Positions 1 through 12,384 are shown, counted from the first letter of the stretch. The stretch: DNA of 64,000 bases from Callipepla californica brunnescens (GCA_023055505.1 JALIRH010000002.1:4768001-4832000), one strand, 5' to 3'. Program-made: numbers and translations. The notes: generated by a model not told the origin, from the letters alone.

Positions 1-959
1 AGTGTCTCCTGGTACAGAAATCCATAATTCTGTCTGTTCAAATTGCTTTTCTGTAAATCTTTCATTCCAGATGCAATGACTTGGATGGAAAGGACAGCTT
101 GAGTTTACACACACACAAAAAAAAATAATCCAAGACTTCAAGTGAAATGACCAGGATTAAAATAGGGAAATTGGAACAGTGCTTTCAGAGAACCTGGGAC
201 TATGATCCCATGTGTTTTATGTGGCTGGTGAATCATTGCAGCACATTTAAATGCAGTGAACTCCACAAGGACAGCGTTCTGCTGTTGCATTGGCTGAAAG
301 GTTATTGTCTGAGTCAGTGATACAAAAGATAATTGAAAATCAGTGCAGTTACAATTAAAAAAAACAAATGCAACACAGAGGCACCGTTTTGAACTTCTGA
401 ATCCCGCTGGAGTGTTTGCTGTCCTCTTTCAGTGTCTTTGTACTAAGTGGATCCATAAAGTTAAAAAGACAGGGATTAAACTAGAGCTTTAAGTTATAAT
501 CTCCTGAATGGTTATTATCATTGTACTCCCAGGCACGGCTGTCACTTGCATTGCCAAGCAGCCTACCACATGGTATGTGGGCATGGTTTAAAGGTAAGGG
601 CAGTACTCATCAGGCAGTGTGGAGAAGATAAGGTCATGTTCATCTCCCTCAATCCAAACTAGCCCAGCAGGCTTTAACCTCAGTTGGTTATAATATCACA
701 TCATATTCTGGAGTGTGAAAAAGTATTATTTTGTTACAGAAGCATCACTGTGTTGGGCTTCAATGCAAAGATGGCATTATTTCATACATCTTTATCTGGG
801 GGCAAAAAAGGGCATGGATGCAACTAGCAGTAATACCTTCTCAAGGCTGGAAGATGCCTCAAAAACAGAAGAGGTAGTGCAAAGCCCACTGTTAGATGGT
901 ACGGAAGGAGTTTGTTCATGAATATTGGGTACTAAGCCTTTTTTTATTTAGTGATAGAG
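1..959. other. Unannotated AT-rich stretch
   Basis: I see no recognisable gene or repeat family here. There is a short AC run followed by an A-tract near 107-126. A 68-codon open frame at 715-921 has no recognisable domain and is of a length expected by chance. Confidence 0.6.
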
Positions 960-2690
960 ATCATAGAATCATAGAATCACCAAGGTTGGAAAAGACCTCC
1001 AAGATGATCCAGTCCAACCATCCCCCTCCCATTAATATTTCCCCACTAAACTACATTCCCTAGTACAACATCTAAGCTAAGTCAATTCCCTCATCCAAGT
1101 CATCATTAAAAATATTCATCAGACCCCAGTACTGGCCACTGGGGAACACCGCTCATAAAGGGCTGCCAGCTGGTTTTAACTCCATTCACCACCACTCTCT
1201 GGACCCAGGCTTTCTGCCAGTTCTTTACCATGCAAAGAATGTACCTGTTGAAGACTTAGGCTGCCAGCTTCTCCAAGAGAATACTGAAGGAGATAGTACC
1301 AAAGGCTTTACTGAAGTCCAGGTAGACTACACCAACAGTCTTTGCCTCACCTACCAGGCAGAGTACTTGATCATGGAAAGGGATCAGATTGGTCAAGCAG
1401 GATCTGCCTTTTGTGAACCTGTGATGGCTAGGCATGATCCCCTGGTAGTCCAGCACACGGCATGTTATCTCACTCAAGATGATCTCTTCCATTACCTCTC
1501 TCTCTTCATGGCACTGAGGTCAGGCTGACAGTCCTGTTGTTCCGCGGATCCTCCTTACGACCCTTCTTGTAGATGGGAGTGACACTGGCAATTCTCTGGT
1601 TTTCTGGGACCTCTCCAGTTTACCAGGAACACTGATAGATTGTGGAAAGCAGCTTGGAAGTCACCTCTGCCAGCTCCCTTAGCATCCTTGGGATCCCATC
1701 TGGTCCCATAGACTTGTGACAGTCCAAATGAAGTAGTAGTTCTCTGTTTCCTCCTGAATCATGGGGGTTTTATTCTGCTCCCTGTCCCAAACTTCCAGGT
1801 CTATTAGGATCAGTGTACCCTGATGGTAACTGGTTTGACTTGTAAAGATGGAAGTAAAGATGGCATTGAGAACCTCAACCTTTTTGTTATCCTCAGTAGT
1901 TTCCACTGCGTCCAGTAAAGAAAGGAGATTTTCCTTAGTCCTCCCCTGTTTATATATTTGTAAAAAATTTCTTGTTCTCTTTTACTCCAATGGCCAGGTT
2001 GAGATCAAGCTGGGCTTTTGCCTTTATAATTTTCTCCCTGTATATTCTAACAAGTTGTTTTTACTCTCCCCAAGTTGCCTATCCCTTTTTCCACAGGAGG
2101 TGCAGTCTGTTCTTCTCCTGGAGCCTCAGAAAAAGCTCCCTGTTCATCCATGCCTGTCTTCTTCCCCACTAGCTCATCTTGTGGTACAGGGGGATAGTCT
2201 GCTTCTGTGCCTTTAAGACTTCCTTCTTGAGGCACATCCAGTCTTCCTGGACCTCCTTACCCTTCAGGACTGAATCCCAAGGAACTCTCCCTACCAGCAT
2301 CCTGAATAGTTAAAATACACCCTCTAGAAGTCCAAGGTAGCAGTTTTGCTGACCCCACTCCTGACCTCACCAAGAGTTGAGAACTCTACCATTTTGTGGT
2401 CCCTCTGCCCAAGACAGCTCCCAACCTCCACATCTCCCACCAGTCCTTTCCTGTTTGTGAACAGCAGATCCAGTGGGGCACTGCCCCTGGTAGGCTCCTA
2501 CCAGCTGCATCGGGAAGTTATAGTCCACACACTCTAGAAACCTCCAAGACTGTTTCTTCTGTACTGTATTCCGTTTCTAGCATACATCAGGAAAGTTGAA
2601 GTCGTCCATTGGAACAAAGGTTGGAGACTGTGCAACTTCTGCCAGCTGCTCATAGAATGGCTCACACAATCTATCCATAATGAATGGCAG
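960..2690 (-). mobile_element. CR1 LINE, 5'-truncated, endonuclease to 3' end with internal deletion
   Basis: On the minus strand this reads as the avian CR1 retrotransposon. At the low-coordinate end are the CR1 3' terminal repeats (two copies of CATAGAATCA-like sequence at 961-980) followed by the CR1 3' UTR. Around 1140-1660 lies reverse-transcriptase coding sequence. Around 1840-2050 is the linker between endonuclease and reverse transcriptase. Around 2390-2650 is endonuclease sequence: on the minus strand it reads as a decayed GDFN-type motif (DDFNFPDVC) with flanking endonuclease residues. The reverse-transcriptase part stops just after the region reading FNIFNDDLDEGI and jumps to the 3' UTR near 1085, so the catalytic YADD block and C-terminal part are deleted. 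Many stops and frameshifts mark it as an old, dead copy. Confidence 0.9.
1256..1492 (-). pseudogene. CR1 ORF2 reverse-transcriptase remnant
   Basis: A 78-codon open piece of CR1 ORF2 that shows the reverse-transcriptase core. Residues around 25-35 read RFTKGRSCLTNLI, the usual CR1 HGFTKGRSCLTNL block, and residues around 55-65 read VVYLDFSKAFG, which carries the first catalytic aspartate of the palm. The FDT that normally follows has become FGT. The frame breaks on both sides: the start is only an internal Met and the end is a stop just past LLEKLAA. It is a fossil fragment with no expected product. Confidence 0.85.
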
Positions 2691-4276
2691 GCATTAAGTC
2701 AGACAATTCTTTCCTGATATCCAATCAGTGAAGCAGAAAAATCTATTTATTCCCTTGCACTCTGTTTCCTCAGTTTTGTACCTAGTTACTTGGAATTACA
2801 TTAACAAAGATATTCTTATCTTTGGGCTTCTTACAAAGCAAAGTAAGAAAAGCAGGATAGTTTAGTAATCAAGATCCCCACTTGGGTTTTCAGATTGTCC
2901 TGATAAATCCACATCTCTTGTAACCAAGCTACTATGATCCTTTTCCCTGCCTCCCGTATTATTGCTTTTAATATCTCAGCTGCTTATATTGTAAAATCCT
3001 CCAGGAATTAGACTGTTTCTTACAAATTAGCCCTAATGCATCTAGCTCTCAATCCTAGTTAGTGCCCAGGTATTGTTATATTGAAAATAAAAACAGAATT
3101 GGATGAGAGCCTCCTGAAGGAAATCTTCACAACAAAGCACTTATTCCAGGGCAGCAGCTTTAGCTGAAAGATACAGATTTATAGCATGGAAGATCTTGAA
3201 ATATAGCTCTTACAGGTCCTGAAGCATCTCAGACTGAAAAAATAGGAAGATCAAGAAAATAAAAAAATAAAAATCAGGTTACAATTTATCCAAACAAAAA
3301 GGACAGTGTTTGTAAGAAATGTGAATGTTTCTGTTTGCTTGTTCTGCTTCCTTTTTTCATTCTTTCTTATTTCTTTTGAAAGACAAAAAATATTTTGTTC
3401 AAAAATGAAAAATCTGTCCCCTGCCTGAACTTAATAAAAAGCATGCTGTTCATCATTTTCTTTTATTATTATCGGCAGACACCTTGTCGGCACCCAATAA
3501 ATCTGAAATATTTCTGGGAAATCTTTTTAAGATATATTAAATATTTAAATCAAGGAGCACCATTTTTTTTTTATTCCAGAAAGGTAGCATTCCATGTAGC
3601 TGTCATACTTGAAAAAATAGCACTTTAAACCTATAATCACCAAACAGCACATATACCATATGCAAATATGTAATTCACATGAGATTGGCTCCTGAGGGAA
3701 TTCCTATTAGAAGCATGAACCGTATTGAGGGTGACAGTCTTTTTAGTGCCATTAAGGTAAATGAGGTGGTAATGGGAAGCGCAGATTACACAAACTTCAA
3801 TAATTTATTTCATGCCTCCCATCAGGGTAGCTTTTATAAACAGCCAGTGCTGTTAATTGAAATGTAAATGAATGATAAATTATGAAAAATGTGTTATGAA
3901 AAGGAAAACAGAGTAAAATAAAGGGAGTAAAAACAAAATTCTTAAAGCAGATGAAAAAGATGAGTTTGCATGTTAATTAGACAGCACAAAATGATAGGAG
4001 AACAAGAAAGAATGCAGATGAATGCCTGTGTGAACACAATGAAGCACACGTATCCCCAGTATTAATACAGTGCTGTCTGATTGTGCTGAGCATACATGAA
4101 CAGCAGTGTATGTACTCCTCAGTCCATTTGTCTCTCTTTGAACATGTACTGTTTGAAGTGTGTATTACTGAAGAGAAGGCTTGTATTTCAAGACTTTGCT
4201 CTACAGCAGGGAAGTGTGCATTACATCCTGGCTCTTCTGAAAGACCCTGGTAAGGATTTTCAAAGACAGGCACTGA
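2691..4276. other. No recognised gene or repeat
   Basis: AT-rich unique-looking DNA. 3660-3900 is less AT-rich and free of repeats, and contains a GGGAATTCC palindrome-like site at 3696-3704; it is discussed as a candidate regulatory element. Open frames in this stretch (62-77 codons) have no recognisable domain. Confidence 0.5.
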
Positions 4277-4560
4277 TTTTCATAGAATCATTAAGATTAG
4301 AAAATACCGCTAAGATCGTCTAGTCCAAATAACCAAAATATTGCCCACTGACCATGACCCTCCATCTACATGTTTCTTGAACAGCTCCAAGGACAGTGAC
4401 TCCACCACCTCTCTGAGTAACCTTTCCAGTGCCTCTCCATTCATTCTGGGAAGAAATTTTTCCTAATATCCAACCTGAACCTCCCCTGGTGTGACTTAAA
4501 GACATCACTTCTTGTTCTATTACTACTTACCTCGGAGGAGAGGCCCCTGATTTTTTCAGA
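4277..4560 (-). mobile_element. CR1 LINE 3' fragment
   Basis: Minus-strand CR1: the 3' end (CATAGAATCATTAAGATTAG at 4280) is followed by the region encoding the C-terminal end of ORF2, seen as reverse complement in phrases such as TCCACCACCTCTCTGAGTAA and GAAATTTTTCCTAATATCCA. About 280 bases remain. It is diverged and has no open frame of note. Confidence 0.88.
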
Positions 4561-6534
4561 TATGCTTTTTCATCATGTTCATGTTGATGGTCAGGGAATT
4601 ATGTCAGATTAGGCACACATATGAGGTTTCTAATTAGCAATTACAAAAAACCTTAATATTTTCTAGTTAAGATGGTTCTAAATAGCCCCATACATATTCT
4701 CATAGACATGCTTTCTTTCCTTAGACACCTGAAAACAAAAAGATTTGAAAGGATGGGAAAAAAAATGGAAATATGAATCATATTCACTTGTACAGTTGCA
4801 GATAAGTTGCGGTATGTTATCACTTTTTGAACTATTTCCATATTGCAGCCAGAGAGTCCACAGAATATAATTAAAGGGTTGGAAGATTACAGGTCTTGGC
4901 AAGTAGTACTGCATGCTAGAAATAAAATACATACAATTCTGCAATTTCTGGAAATGCTTGCACAGGTCTTTGCAAAGTATCTCACATATTTGAAGCAGCA
5001 AAGTTCTCATTAAAGATTAAGAAAGTGTCAGGAATTTCAGAAAATGTTTGAGCATGTCTTTGTAAGAAATTAGTGTATGGTGCTTCCTACGCTTTCAATA
5101 AGAGATAAGTTTACTGAAATCAGTTTTGAAAATTAAAAAAGTTGAAAGTCAGTAAGTCTTAAAATAAATTAGAAGTACATTTGTTCAGAAGTATACAATG
5201 GGTAGAAAATTCTTACTCAAAGTAAGCTCCGAGTCATTAAACATGAATATATTTTTCCTTATCAATTCCATAATACATATCTATGATAAAAATTTGGAAG
5301 TACTCTAAAATTTCACTTGCTGTAAAAATGTCAAACCATCTTCACAACAAGGATAACTGGACAGTATTCAGCAAATCCACTGCAGAGGAGCTGGTCTGAA
5401 CAAAACCTTGTGTGATGCCAAGAGCAATGTGTACTGATGAGATTGTTCTATCTCACAGCAGATGGCACAAACACTGCAAAGAAAACGTGTCCCTTTATTA
5501 ACAGAAGTCTTTATGTTTCCTTTAAAGACAATCAGCTTACTGACCTACTGGCAGAAGAAATCACCAAGATGGTTCTCAAGGGAATATTTTTTACTGAAAA
5601 TATTCAGTAGAATGTTTTGTTAGAACCACAGAAAATAAAAAGTTACTGCAAAAGATGAAACAATGGATTTTTTTTTTTTAATAAAAAAAAACTTTTGGCA
5701 AGAAGTTCAGAAGCTCAGTTTCAGTTTCAATAGTGACCAGAAGATAACAAAAACATGATATACATGCTGACACTAATGGATGACCTGCTTAGAATTGTGA
5801 ATGTTGTCAAATATTTTTACTTATTATACTGGGATAATTAACCTCAAAATCTGTCAGTGCATGACATTTCTGTCATGATTCCAAAATGTAGGGAGGATAG
5901 ACAGGTGCACTCAAACAACACTCACTTTCCTATCCCATGAGCCACAAGTCATAACGATAGCTGTCCTTATTTTCATTATATGTCCAGATGTAAGGTCTAT
6001 GAAACACTTTTCCTCTGCTTTAGGGAAGACAGATAATCTCTCAAAGAGGCTGTAAGATGCCTTGGGAATCCCTGCCACCAGGCTGCTTGTGACATCTGGA
6101 GTCATGGTCCTTGTAAACATCTTCCGTGAGTGGTTTTCAAGGTTTTGACAGATGTCATTGTGCCTACAGGACAGAAGCAAATGGATGAAGAACATCTGTT
6201 TAGAGGAAAATCTGGGAACCTAGAGGCAAAAGCACACTGTCAGACAAAATCACTTAGGAAAGACAGTTGGGTACTTAACCTACCAGCCAGTCAGGCAGCC
6301 TAGTCCTTCTCCTGTGTAATAGTAACATTAATATGAAGTAGGATCTATTCTCTTTTGGCTCAGCACATAAAAATGGTTTTGTGGTACTCTCACATCTTGC
6401 ACCAGACAGAAAGCCTCTTGGTCCTGCAAACTGGCATGCTTAACTGAATTTTAAGAAAGAAGTAACATAGCTATTATTGGACTGAAAAATTTACAATGAC
6501 ACAAGTTTCATGAAAGTCACTTGTTTTTTTAACA
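4561..6534. other. No recognised gene or repeat
   Basis: AT-rich sequence. Open frames at 4653-5010 and 5911-6195 on the minus strand reach 110 and 94 codons, but neither shows a domain, a signal peptide or exon-like borders that I can recognise. There is an A/T homopolymer stretch near 5667-5692. Confidence 0.5.
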
Positions 6535-7018
6535 TAATCATGGAATTCCAGAATGGTTAAAGTTGGAAGAGAAGTCTGCAGGTCAACTGGTCCAATCCTC
6601 TGCTCAAGCAGGGACACCTAAAGCAGGTAAGCAGTGATCATACCCAGATGGATTTCAAGTATCAGTGCCAGTGCTCATCTACCTGCACAACTCACAATTT
6701 CTTCTTTCTGCTTAGAGGGAGGTTCTTCTTTGGGCCCAGTGCTTCCTGTCCTGATACTGGGCCCCAGTATCAGAGAGAGCCTGTCCTCTCTTCACCTTTG
6801 CTTTCAGATATTTATAGACAATGGTAAGATTCCTTCCTGTTCTCCAGGCTGAACAATCTCAATTCTTTCTCAGACTTTTCCTGAAGGACTCTTGTGCTCC
6901 AGTCCATTCCTCCACCTTGGTGACCCATCAGTGAACTCCTTCCAGCAAGTTCATTTCTCTCTTGTAGTTGTTGAAGTGGCAAGATCAAGACGGAATCCCC
7001 AAATCTTCTGGAAAACAC
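6535..7018 (-). mobile_element. CR1 LINE fragment abutting a tRNA-Phe-like sequence
   Basis: Diverged minus-strand CR1. The 3' end lies near 6540 (GGAATTCCAGAATGGTTAAA), and the similarity runs through the usual C-terminal ORF2 landmarks seen in reverse, such as AGATATTTATAGACAATGGT and TTCTCCAGGCTGAACAATCT. It stops at a junction (CCAAATCTTCTGGAAAACAC) that leads directly into the tRNA-like sequence at 7019. The same junction occurs in the two other tRNA-bearing copies, which argues that the three loci share ancestry. Confidence 0.82.
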
Positions 7019-7092
7019 TGCTGAAGCCAAGGATTGAACCAGAGGACCTTTAGATTTTTAGTCTAACACTCTCCCAGGTGAGCTACTTCAGC
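7019..7092 (-). pseudogene. tRNA-Phe-like pseudogene
   Basis: On the minus strand this is a decayed copy of the two tRNA-Phe genes at 12818 and 32599. The acceptor stem GCTGAAG/CTTCAGC is still perfect, and the anticodon stem TTAGA/TCTAA is kept. The anticodon loop reads CTAAAAA, so the anticodon is AAA instead of GAA. The A box is damaged (TAGCTCACCTGG), the T-stem partner is altered (CTTGG), and one base is inserted before the T arm. A TTTT run lies four bases downstream, as in the copy at 12818. It is unlikely to yield a working tRNA. Confidence 0.85.
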
Positions 7093-7134
7093 CACATTTG
7101 GGCACATGCAATTCTTAGTGCTTAGTCGTCTGCA

Positions 7135-7300
7135 GAGTTCACATGTGCTTCCTGATGTTCATACAAAATCCTCTGTTTCATTTTGTGACCAATGCCTCTT
7201 GCCCTGTTACTGGGCACCACTGAAAGACACTGGCTCTATCTTTTTCACACCACTCCTTTAGGGATATACTTATATTATATACTTATATAGTTGCCTCCCT
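7135..7300 (-). mobile_element. CR1 LINE internal fragment
   Basis: About 165 bases of minus-strand CR1, recognised from TGCTTCCTGATGTTCATAC, TTTGTGACCAATGCCTCTTG and TACTGGGCACCACTGAAAGA. It overlaps the consensus range of the piece at 6535, so it is a separate insertion. A short imperfect duplication of ATACTTATAT follows near 7264-7288. Confidence 0.8.
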
Positions 7301-7404
7301 TGAGCGAAGTCCCTGATTGAACACGGAAATCTCTACCTCCAGAGAGCTGTCCCAGCAACAGTTATTCTGTGATTTTGTGACCCACCTAATACTGGAAGTC
7401 CACT

Positions 7405-8035
7405 GCTAAGCTACATCATTTAGTGCCATATCCATGCCTTTTAAATCCCTCTGCGCTTGGAGACCTCACCATTTCCCAGAGCAGTCTAATCACTCCAGTG
7501 CCTAATCACTCTGTCTGTGAAGAAATTCTTCCTTATATCCAACCTAAATCTCCTCTTAAAGTTGTTGCTTCATGTCATATTACCTGTCACCTGAGAAAAG
7601 AGACTGACCCCCTCTTTGCTAAAACCTCCTTTCAGGTAGCTGTAGAGAGCAATGAGGTCTCTTCACAGCCTTCTTTTCTCTAGCCCCTCTTGCCAAAATC
7701 ACTCTTCTTAAGTCTTGTTTTCTTGTCTCTTCACCAACTTTGTTGCTATTCTCTGCACATACTCGAGCAGCTCCACATCCTTTTTGTATTGAGGGGCTCA
7801 AAACTGAACAGAGTGCAGTCTCACTGTATGCAAGGTTCAGTCCCTTCTCTCAACCTGCTGCCACACTATTTCTGATGCAGGTTAACATAACCTTCGTCTT
7901 TGTGTTCATATGTGCACACAGCTGGCTCCTGTTCAACCAGCAAACCCAGATCCTTTTTTGCCATGCAGCTTTCCAGCCACTCTTCACTAAGGCTATGCCA
8001 CTGCATTACACTGGTATGATACAAGTGCAATATTA
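7405..8035 (-). mobile_element. CR1 LINE, C-terminal ORF2 region
   Basis: About 630 bases of minus-strand CR1. Landmarks in plus-strand reading are TGAAGAAATTCTTCCTTATA, AGGTAGCTGTAGAGAGCAAT, GAGGGGCTCAAAACTGAACA and GCAGCTTTCCAGCCACTCTT, in the correct order for CR1 ORF2 read backwards. The frames at 7619-7801 and 7866-8093 are scraps of it. Several stops make it non-coding. Confidence 0.88.
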
Positions 8036-8933
8036 AATATGAACCCACTTGATTTAGGAAGATCAGCCTGGAACATAGGTTTTGAAAAGTCATAATTAAA
8101 TTCTAAGTTGCTAAGTTGCTTTCACTTGTCTCCTGCTTTAATAATGGTCTTCCTAATATTCCACTATGTGTTTCACTTATTATTTACCAGTGAAAAGAGG
8201 AAAAAAATAAAGACCATTTTGTAATGAAATCTCACTGAGAATATACAGGAGCTTAACTTTCAGCAAATTGCATTATTTGGATGTATTCCTACTCCCAAGA
8301 CAATAGAAGAATTCCCCAAATTCTCAAACTATTTTCCAAAAATGGTTTATAGTTTTCATTACTTCTGCCTTAGGGTCTCAATTTTAGATCTCTGTAAAAG
8401 CAATTACAAGTGAAGGAATAACATCTGAAACCAGGTACTTTAAAGACAACCACCTGGTCATTTGCGTAATTGCAGTATTCAGTAATTGTCTTGATTGGAG
8501 GGTAAAACAAAAAATATCAGGATCTCAGGGAATTATGTCAAGTTTTGATGTTATGGTTATTTGTGTTCAGCTACAAACACGTAATTCTAGTTATTCTGTT
8601 TATTTTTTTATCCTTTTTTAACATTTTTTTATGCCTAGTTTGGAAATCTGATTATAAAAATGTATTTTTTTTTCCATTTTCCTTACTTTAACTAGTTAAA
8701 TTTTCAGATTTGGCAGTGATACTCCACTGCTGCTGAATGGAATGACTGTTTGAGTTAAGTTGTCAGGAGAGAGATAAGATGTTTCTGTGGATGGATGGAT
8801 TATTCCATTTGGTTCAGTGTTCTCTATTAGTCTTCAATTGCTCCCTTTCCTTATTCTTAGGTCTATTTCAAGATGATATATTTCTATGTATTTCATACAT
8901 ATCATCCAGAAATAAATTTCCCAAATGGTAATT
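8036..8933. other. No recognised gene or repeat
   Basis: AT-rich DNA with several T-tracts near 8600-8680. I see no gene, repeat family or structured RNA here. Confidence 0.5.
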
Positions 8934-9488
8934 CACATGTTGGCTGTTGGGAATGCCCTCGATTTATTTCCATGACAACTACAAAAGATACAATAGTTCT
9001 ATTTGATAGTGTAAATTCTCATCTACAAAACCCTATTTTTCAACATGGCCACCACCATTAACCATGTATTTTTGCTAGTGATTAACAAGAGCCTTCATAT
9101 TGTGCTTGTGAATACCTGTATGGACAACCAGATTATAGGCTGTCTTTCATATCGTTGTCACCACTGCTGAAATGCACCACCATCACTATGCTCGCATCTG
9201 CTGTTTGGCCTCCAAAAACATTCTACAGGCATTGATGAATATACCAGTGGCTGCCATTTTTCTCCTGTGTGAAGGAATTCAATGTCAGACCTGTGTTTCA
9301 TATTCACTTCCATGTCAGTTGCCATTTAGTTAGACCACCCCTCTGCTGTCATCTGTCATATGGCAATAAAATATAATAGAATATTGGCAGGAAGGTTCAT
9401 CCTTTACTACCATAACACCAACGTCTGCCTCTGATGACATGATCCAACAAAAAAAAATAGGAGGCATTACTTTCAGAGCAGTTCCTAT
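8934..9488 (-). mobile_element. Mariner-type DNA transposon, internally deleted (Galluhop-like)
   Basis: A minus-strand copy of the same element as at 43733-44301. The high-coordinate end carries the inverted repeat GGCATTACTTTCAGAGC (9462-9479). The low-coordinate end has a decayed partner (GAATGCCCTC near 8951-8960). The body matches the other copy throughout: ATCAGAGGCAGA near the 5' end, then AATGGTGGTG...ATGTTGAAAAATAG and ATGGAAATAAAT near the 3' end, all read on the minus strand. Only traces of the transposase N-terminal region remain, with multiple stops. Both outer ends sit next to TA dinucleotides, the usual mariner target. Cannot move by itself. Confidence 0.85.
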
Positions 9489-12384
9489 AAATGGCTTAGG
9501 CATACAATCAGGTTGTTATCTTTAAGTCTGTACAGAACTACCTACTTTCTGAAACTTTTATGAAGTTTACAGATAAATTGAAGCCTGACGTAAGTATCAG
9601 TGAATTAAACACACTGAGTTTGGCTTTTAAGTTTAATTAATTAGTGTCCATAAAACATCTTGCAATTCTCAGAAGTAAGGTCGATAAGCACACAGAAAAA
9701 AATACAATTATTATTAATCCTGTATCTCCCTGTGTGTAGGAGTATCAGCAGAACCTCTTAGTACAAGCACTATAAATTACAGAGCCCTAAACTTTCAGAG
9801 CTACCTCTCACTGCGGTAGCTCCATTATTTTTGCCGCTGTTTTCCTGGAGTGGATTTTTTTTTTTCTTTTTTTGCTTGTTTGATGAAGAATTAAAATGAA
9901 GGACCACACAACCTTTTCTTTAAAGCTGTGTGCTTTGTCTCACAGCGGATTCGTCAGCTCTTGCAATGACAGCGTGCCATTCTGATGAAATAATGCTGCA
10001 GACACTTAATAACATGGAAGGAATAGATACAACCTAAACATGCAAATATGGTAATTACCAACCTCAAACACAATTATCTCATGTGCTAGTACTCGTAATG
10101 GGAACAATATTTCAGAATTGCTTTTTTTTTCTAAGAGTCATTTGCAAAGCACATGCTCTGTTTCTTTCCTTGTGGATATTTGTCTCTCCCACAAAATTTC
10201 ATTTTCCGTAGTGACACAAGAAGCACTGGTTCAGTGACCTTGTCAGCTCCTTCATAGGGTATATAACTTATGCTGTCTTTCCACCTTTACATGAACTGTG
10301 TATTTCAACTTCACAAGTTGATCAGGGAAATGTGCTTTAGCCCAACATGTGCATGGCTGAGGATGCAATTACTGGAACTGGCTTTCCTAGCTGCCTGCTG
10401 CAGGAGCAAGAGGTCAGGTTCTCTGCGGCTGTAAAAACTGCTCCAAATTCATACTGGCACCAGGATGATTTAAGCTGGTAGAGAGTTTGTACCAGTTTTT
10501 ATGTTCCTATCAAATTTGTTTGTATAATAACACTCCTCTGAGACGTTATTCTTTAAAATAAGTACAGCTGTTTGCTATCTTTTTTTTTTTTTTTTTAACA
10601 AAGGCAATGCACTGGTTTGCTAGCTAGCCTGTGTTACAGAGGTAAGGGGCTATTGCTATGTGTATAGAGTCATCTGTTGAGCAAAAATAAAAGACTGATT
10701 AGATCTGATTTTATTTGAGAGCAGTAACATTAATCTTGCCTTCAATTTAGATGAAAAAGTTAACTTTCTTCTGATTTTATAGAAGACTTTATAGGGTGGT
10801 TCCTGTTATCCAGATCATCCTTGGTGCTCAAATATCATCAGGAACATTACAGTAAAAACATTCAGGAGTTATAGGACAGAACCATAAATCTTCATGAAAT
10901 ATTTTTTGAGGGGGTTTATTTTTGTGAGATTTTCAGCCCATTATATTTTTTGGATGGTATGTTAGTCTGGGTATTTCAGGCAGTTGGAGTCCTGCGTCTT
11001 CACATGCATCCACCTTACACAGCCAGCAGCTGTTTAAATACAGATAACTCATTTATTTCTGTATCTGTGAGGCCACAGCTCCAGCTCCTTTTTCTGCTTT
11101 TTTTTTTCTCCTGTGATAGTCTTACATTAAGATGGAGCAGCTAGATAGAGCCTAAGAAAAGGATTTTGAAAGTACTCTTTTCCAAGTATATCAGAAAGTA
11201 CTATATCTAAGTCAATAATTACTCATTCCATTCTATATTTTTACATTACAGGCAAGAAGATTTGAAGATTAATTTGAGTGTTTAGAATGTTTTGTTATTT
11301 TTTTGTTCCAAGTGTAAAGGTAGAGCTTGGACACTGGAAGAAGAATTCATTGTATAGTGCAATGAACCAATAGAGACAGCAAGATTTTGTTCCTTGAAAG
11401 GCAGAGGTCAACTACAAGAATAGTGTATATTTTTTAAAGTCATTTGCCATCTCATCCCTTCCGTATATGTGCAGTGGTTCTGCTAAATTGTTGATGCTAT
11501 CTTACTTCCTCATCAGGATCATAAAACTTGTATTCATTGATGATTTTGCAATTTGATCAAATATTAATATACTTCAAAATTACACTCCAAAAATTACATA
11601 TAAATTTATGGATCAGCATTATGGATCACATATGCACGATGTTATGGATCATTATATACTATTAGACACAACCAGAATCTGAGCTCCATTTGTATTCTGT
11701 AATCCATTTGTTTGTGGCACCAAGAATTTATGCAGTGCATTTGTAAATAATGAAAACAGAAACAATTACAGATCATTAATCAGTATATTGACAGCAAAAC
11801 TCATTAAAACAATTCTCAGTCAAGATTGTCCCCTTCCCAGGAATGTGCTGAAGCTTGGATATTTCAAGTCCAGTCATGCATCTGTACTGTAAGAAACCCC
11901 ACAATTTCCACAGTGTTTACACTGTTAAAAGTCTGTGGCACCATTCAGTAAACAGGATGATTGAAGGACTTGCATGCATGAAAAGAGATCTTTTCCATCA
12001 TGAGAGCACGATTTGACTCAATTTGTTGAATAATAACTTTAGAGTAATCAGAATCACAGCAAGGTTGGTCAATGGCAAAGCTTTCCCCTGAGCTGGTGCA
12101 AGTGGCAGGAGAGACAACTGAGATGTGAAAATGATGCCAGCCAATACACCGTGCTGTTTCAGAAACAGAGGAGTGTGAATGACCAAAAGTCTGGAGTCTC
12201 TGAGCACTTCTATGCAATACAAAGGGAAGGTCATCATCTGGAGAAGGAGGAGGTCTGCAGATTTGAGCCAGGATAATATATTATTCTACATCAGTGTAAG
12301 GAACTGTATACAAAACACACAGTAGAGAATCAGTATCATTTTTAGCTCTGTTTTTTTTAGAAGTTCTGACTGAAGCTCTGAAGA
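9489..12384. other. No recognised gene or repeat
   Basis: Mostly AT-rich unique DNA. 9880-10080 contains an octamer ATGCAAAT (10040-10047) and the perfect palindrome GGTAATTACC (10050-10059), and is discussed as a candidate regulatory element. A triple TTATGGATC motif lies at 11606-11651. Overlapping minus-strand frames at 11945-12237 (90 and 79 codons) show no domain I recognise. Confidence 0.5.

Noticed and set aside
11945..12237. Overlapping minus-strand frames of 90 and 79 codons as a processed gene copy
   Set aside because: I recognise no protein in either frame, and there is no poly-A tail or target-site duplication to support retroposition.
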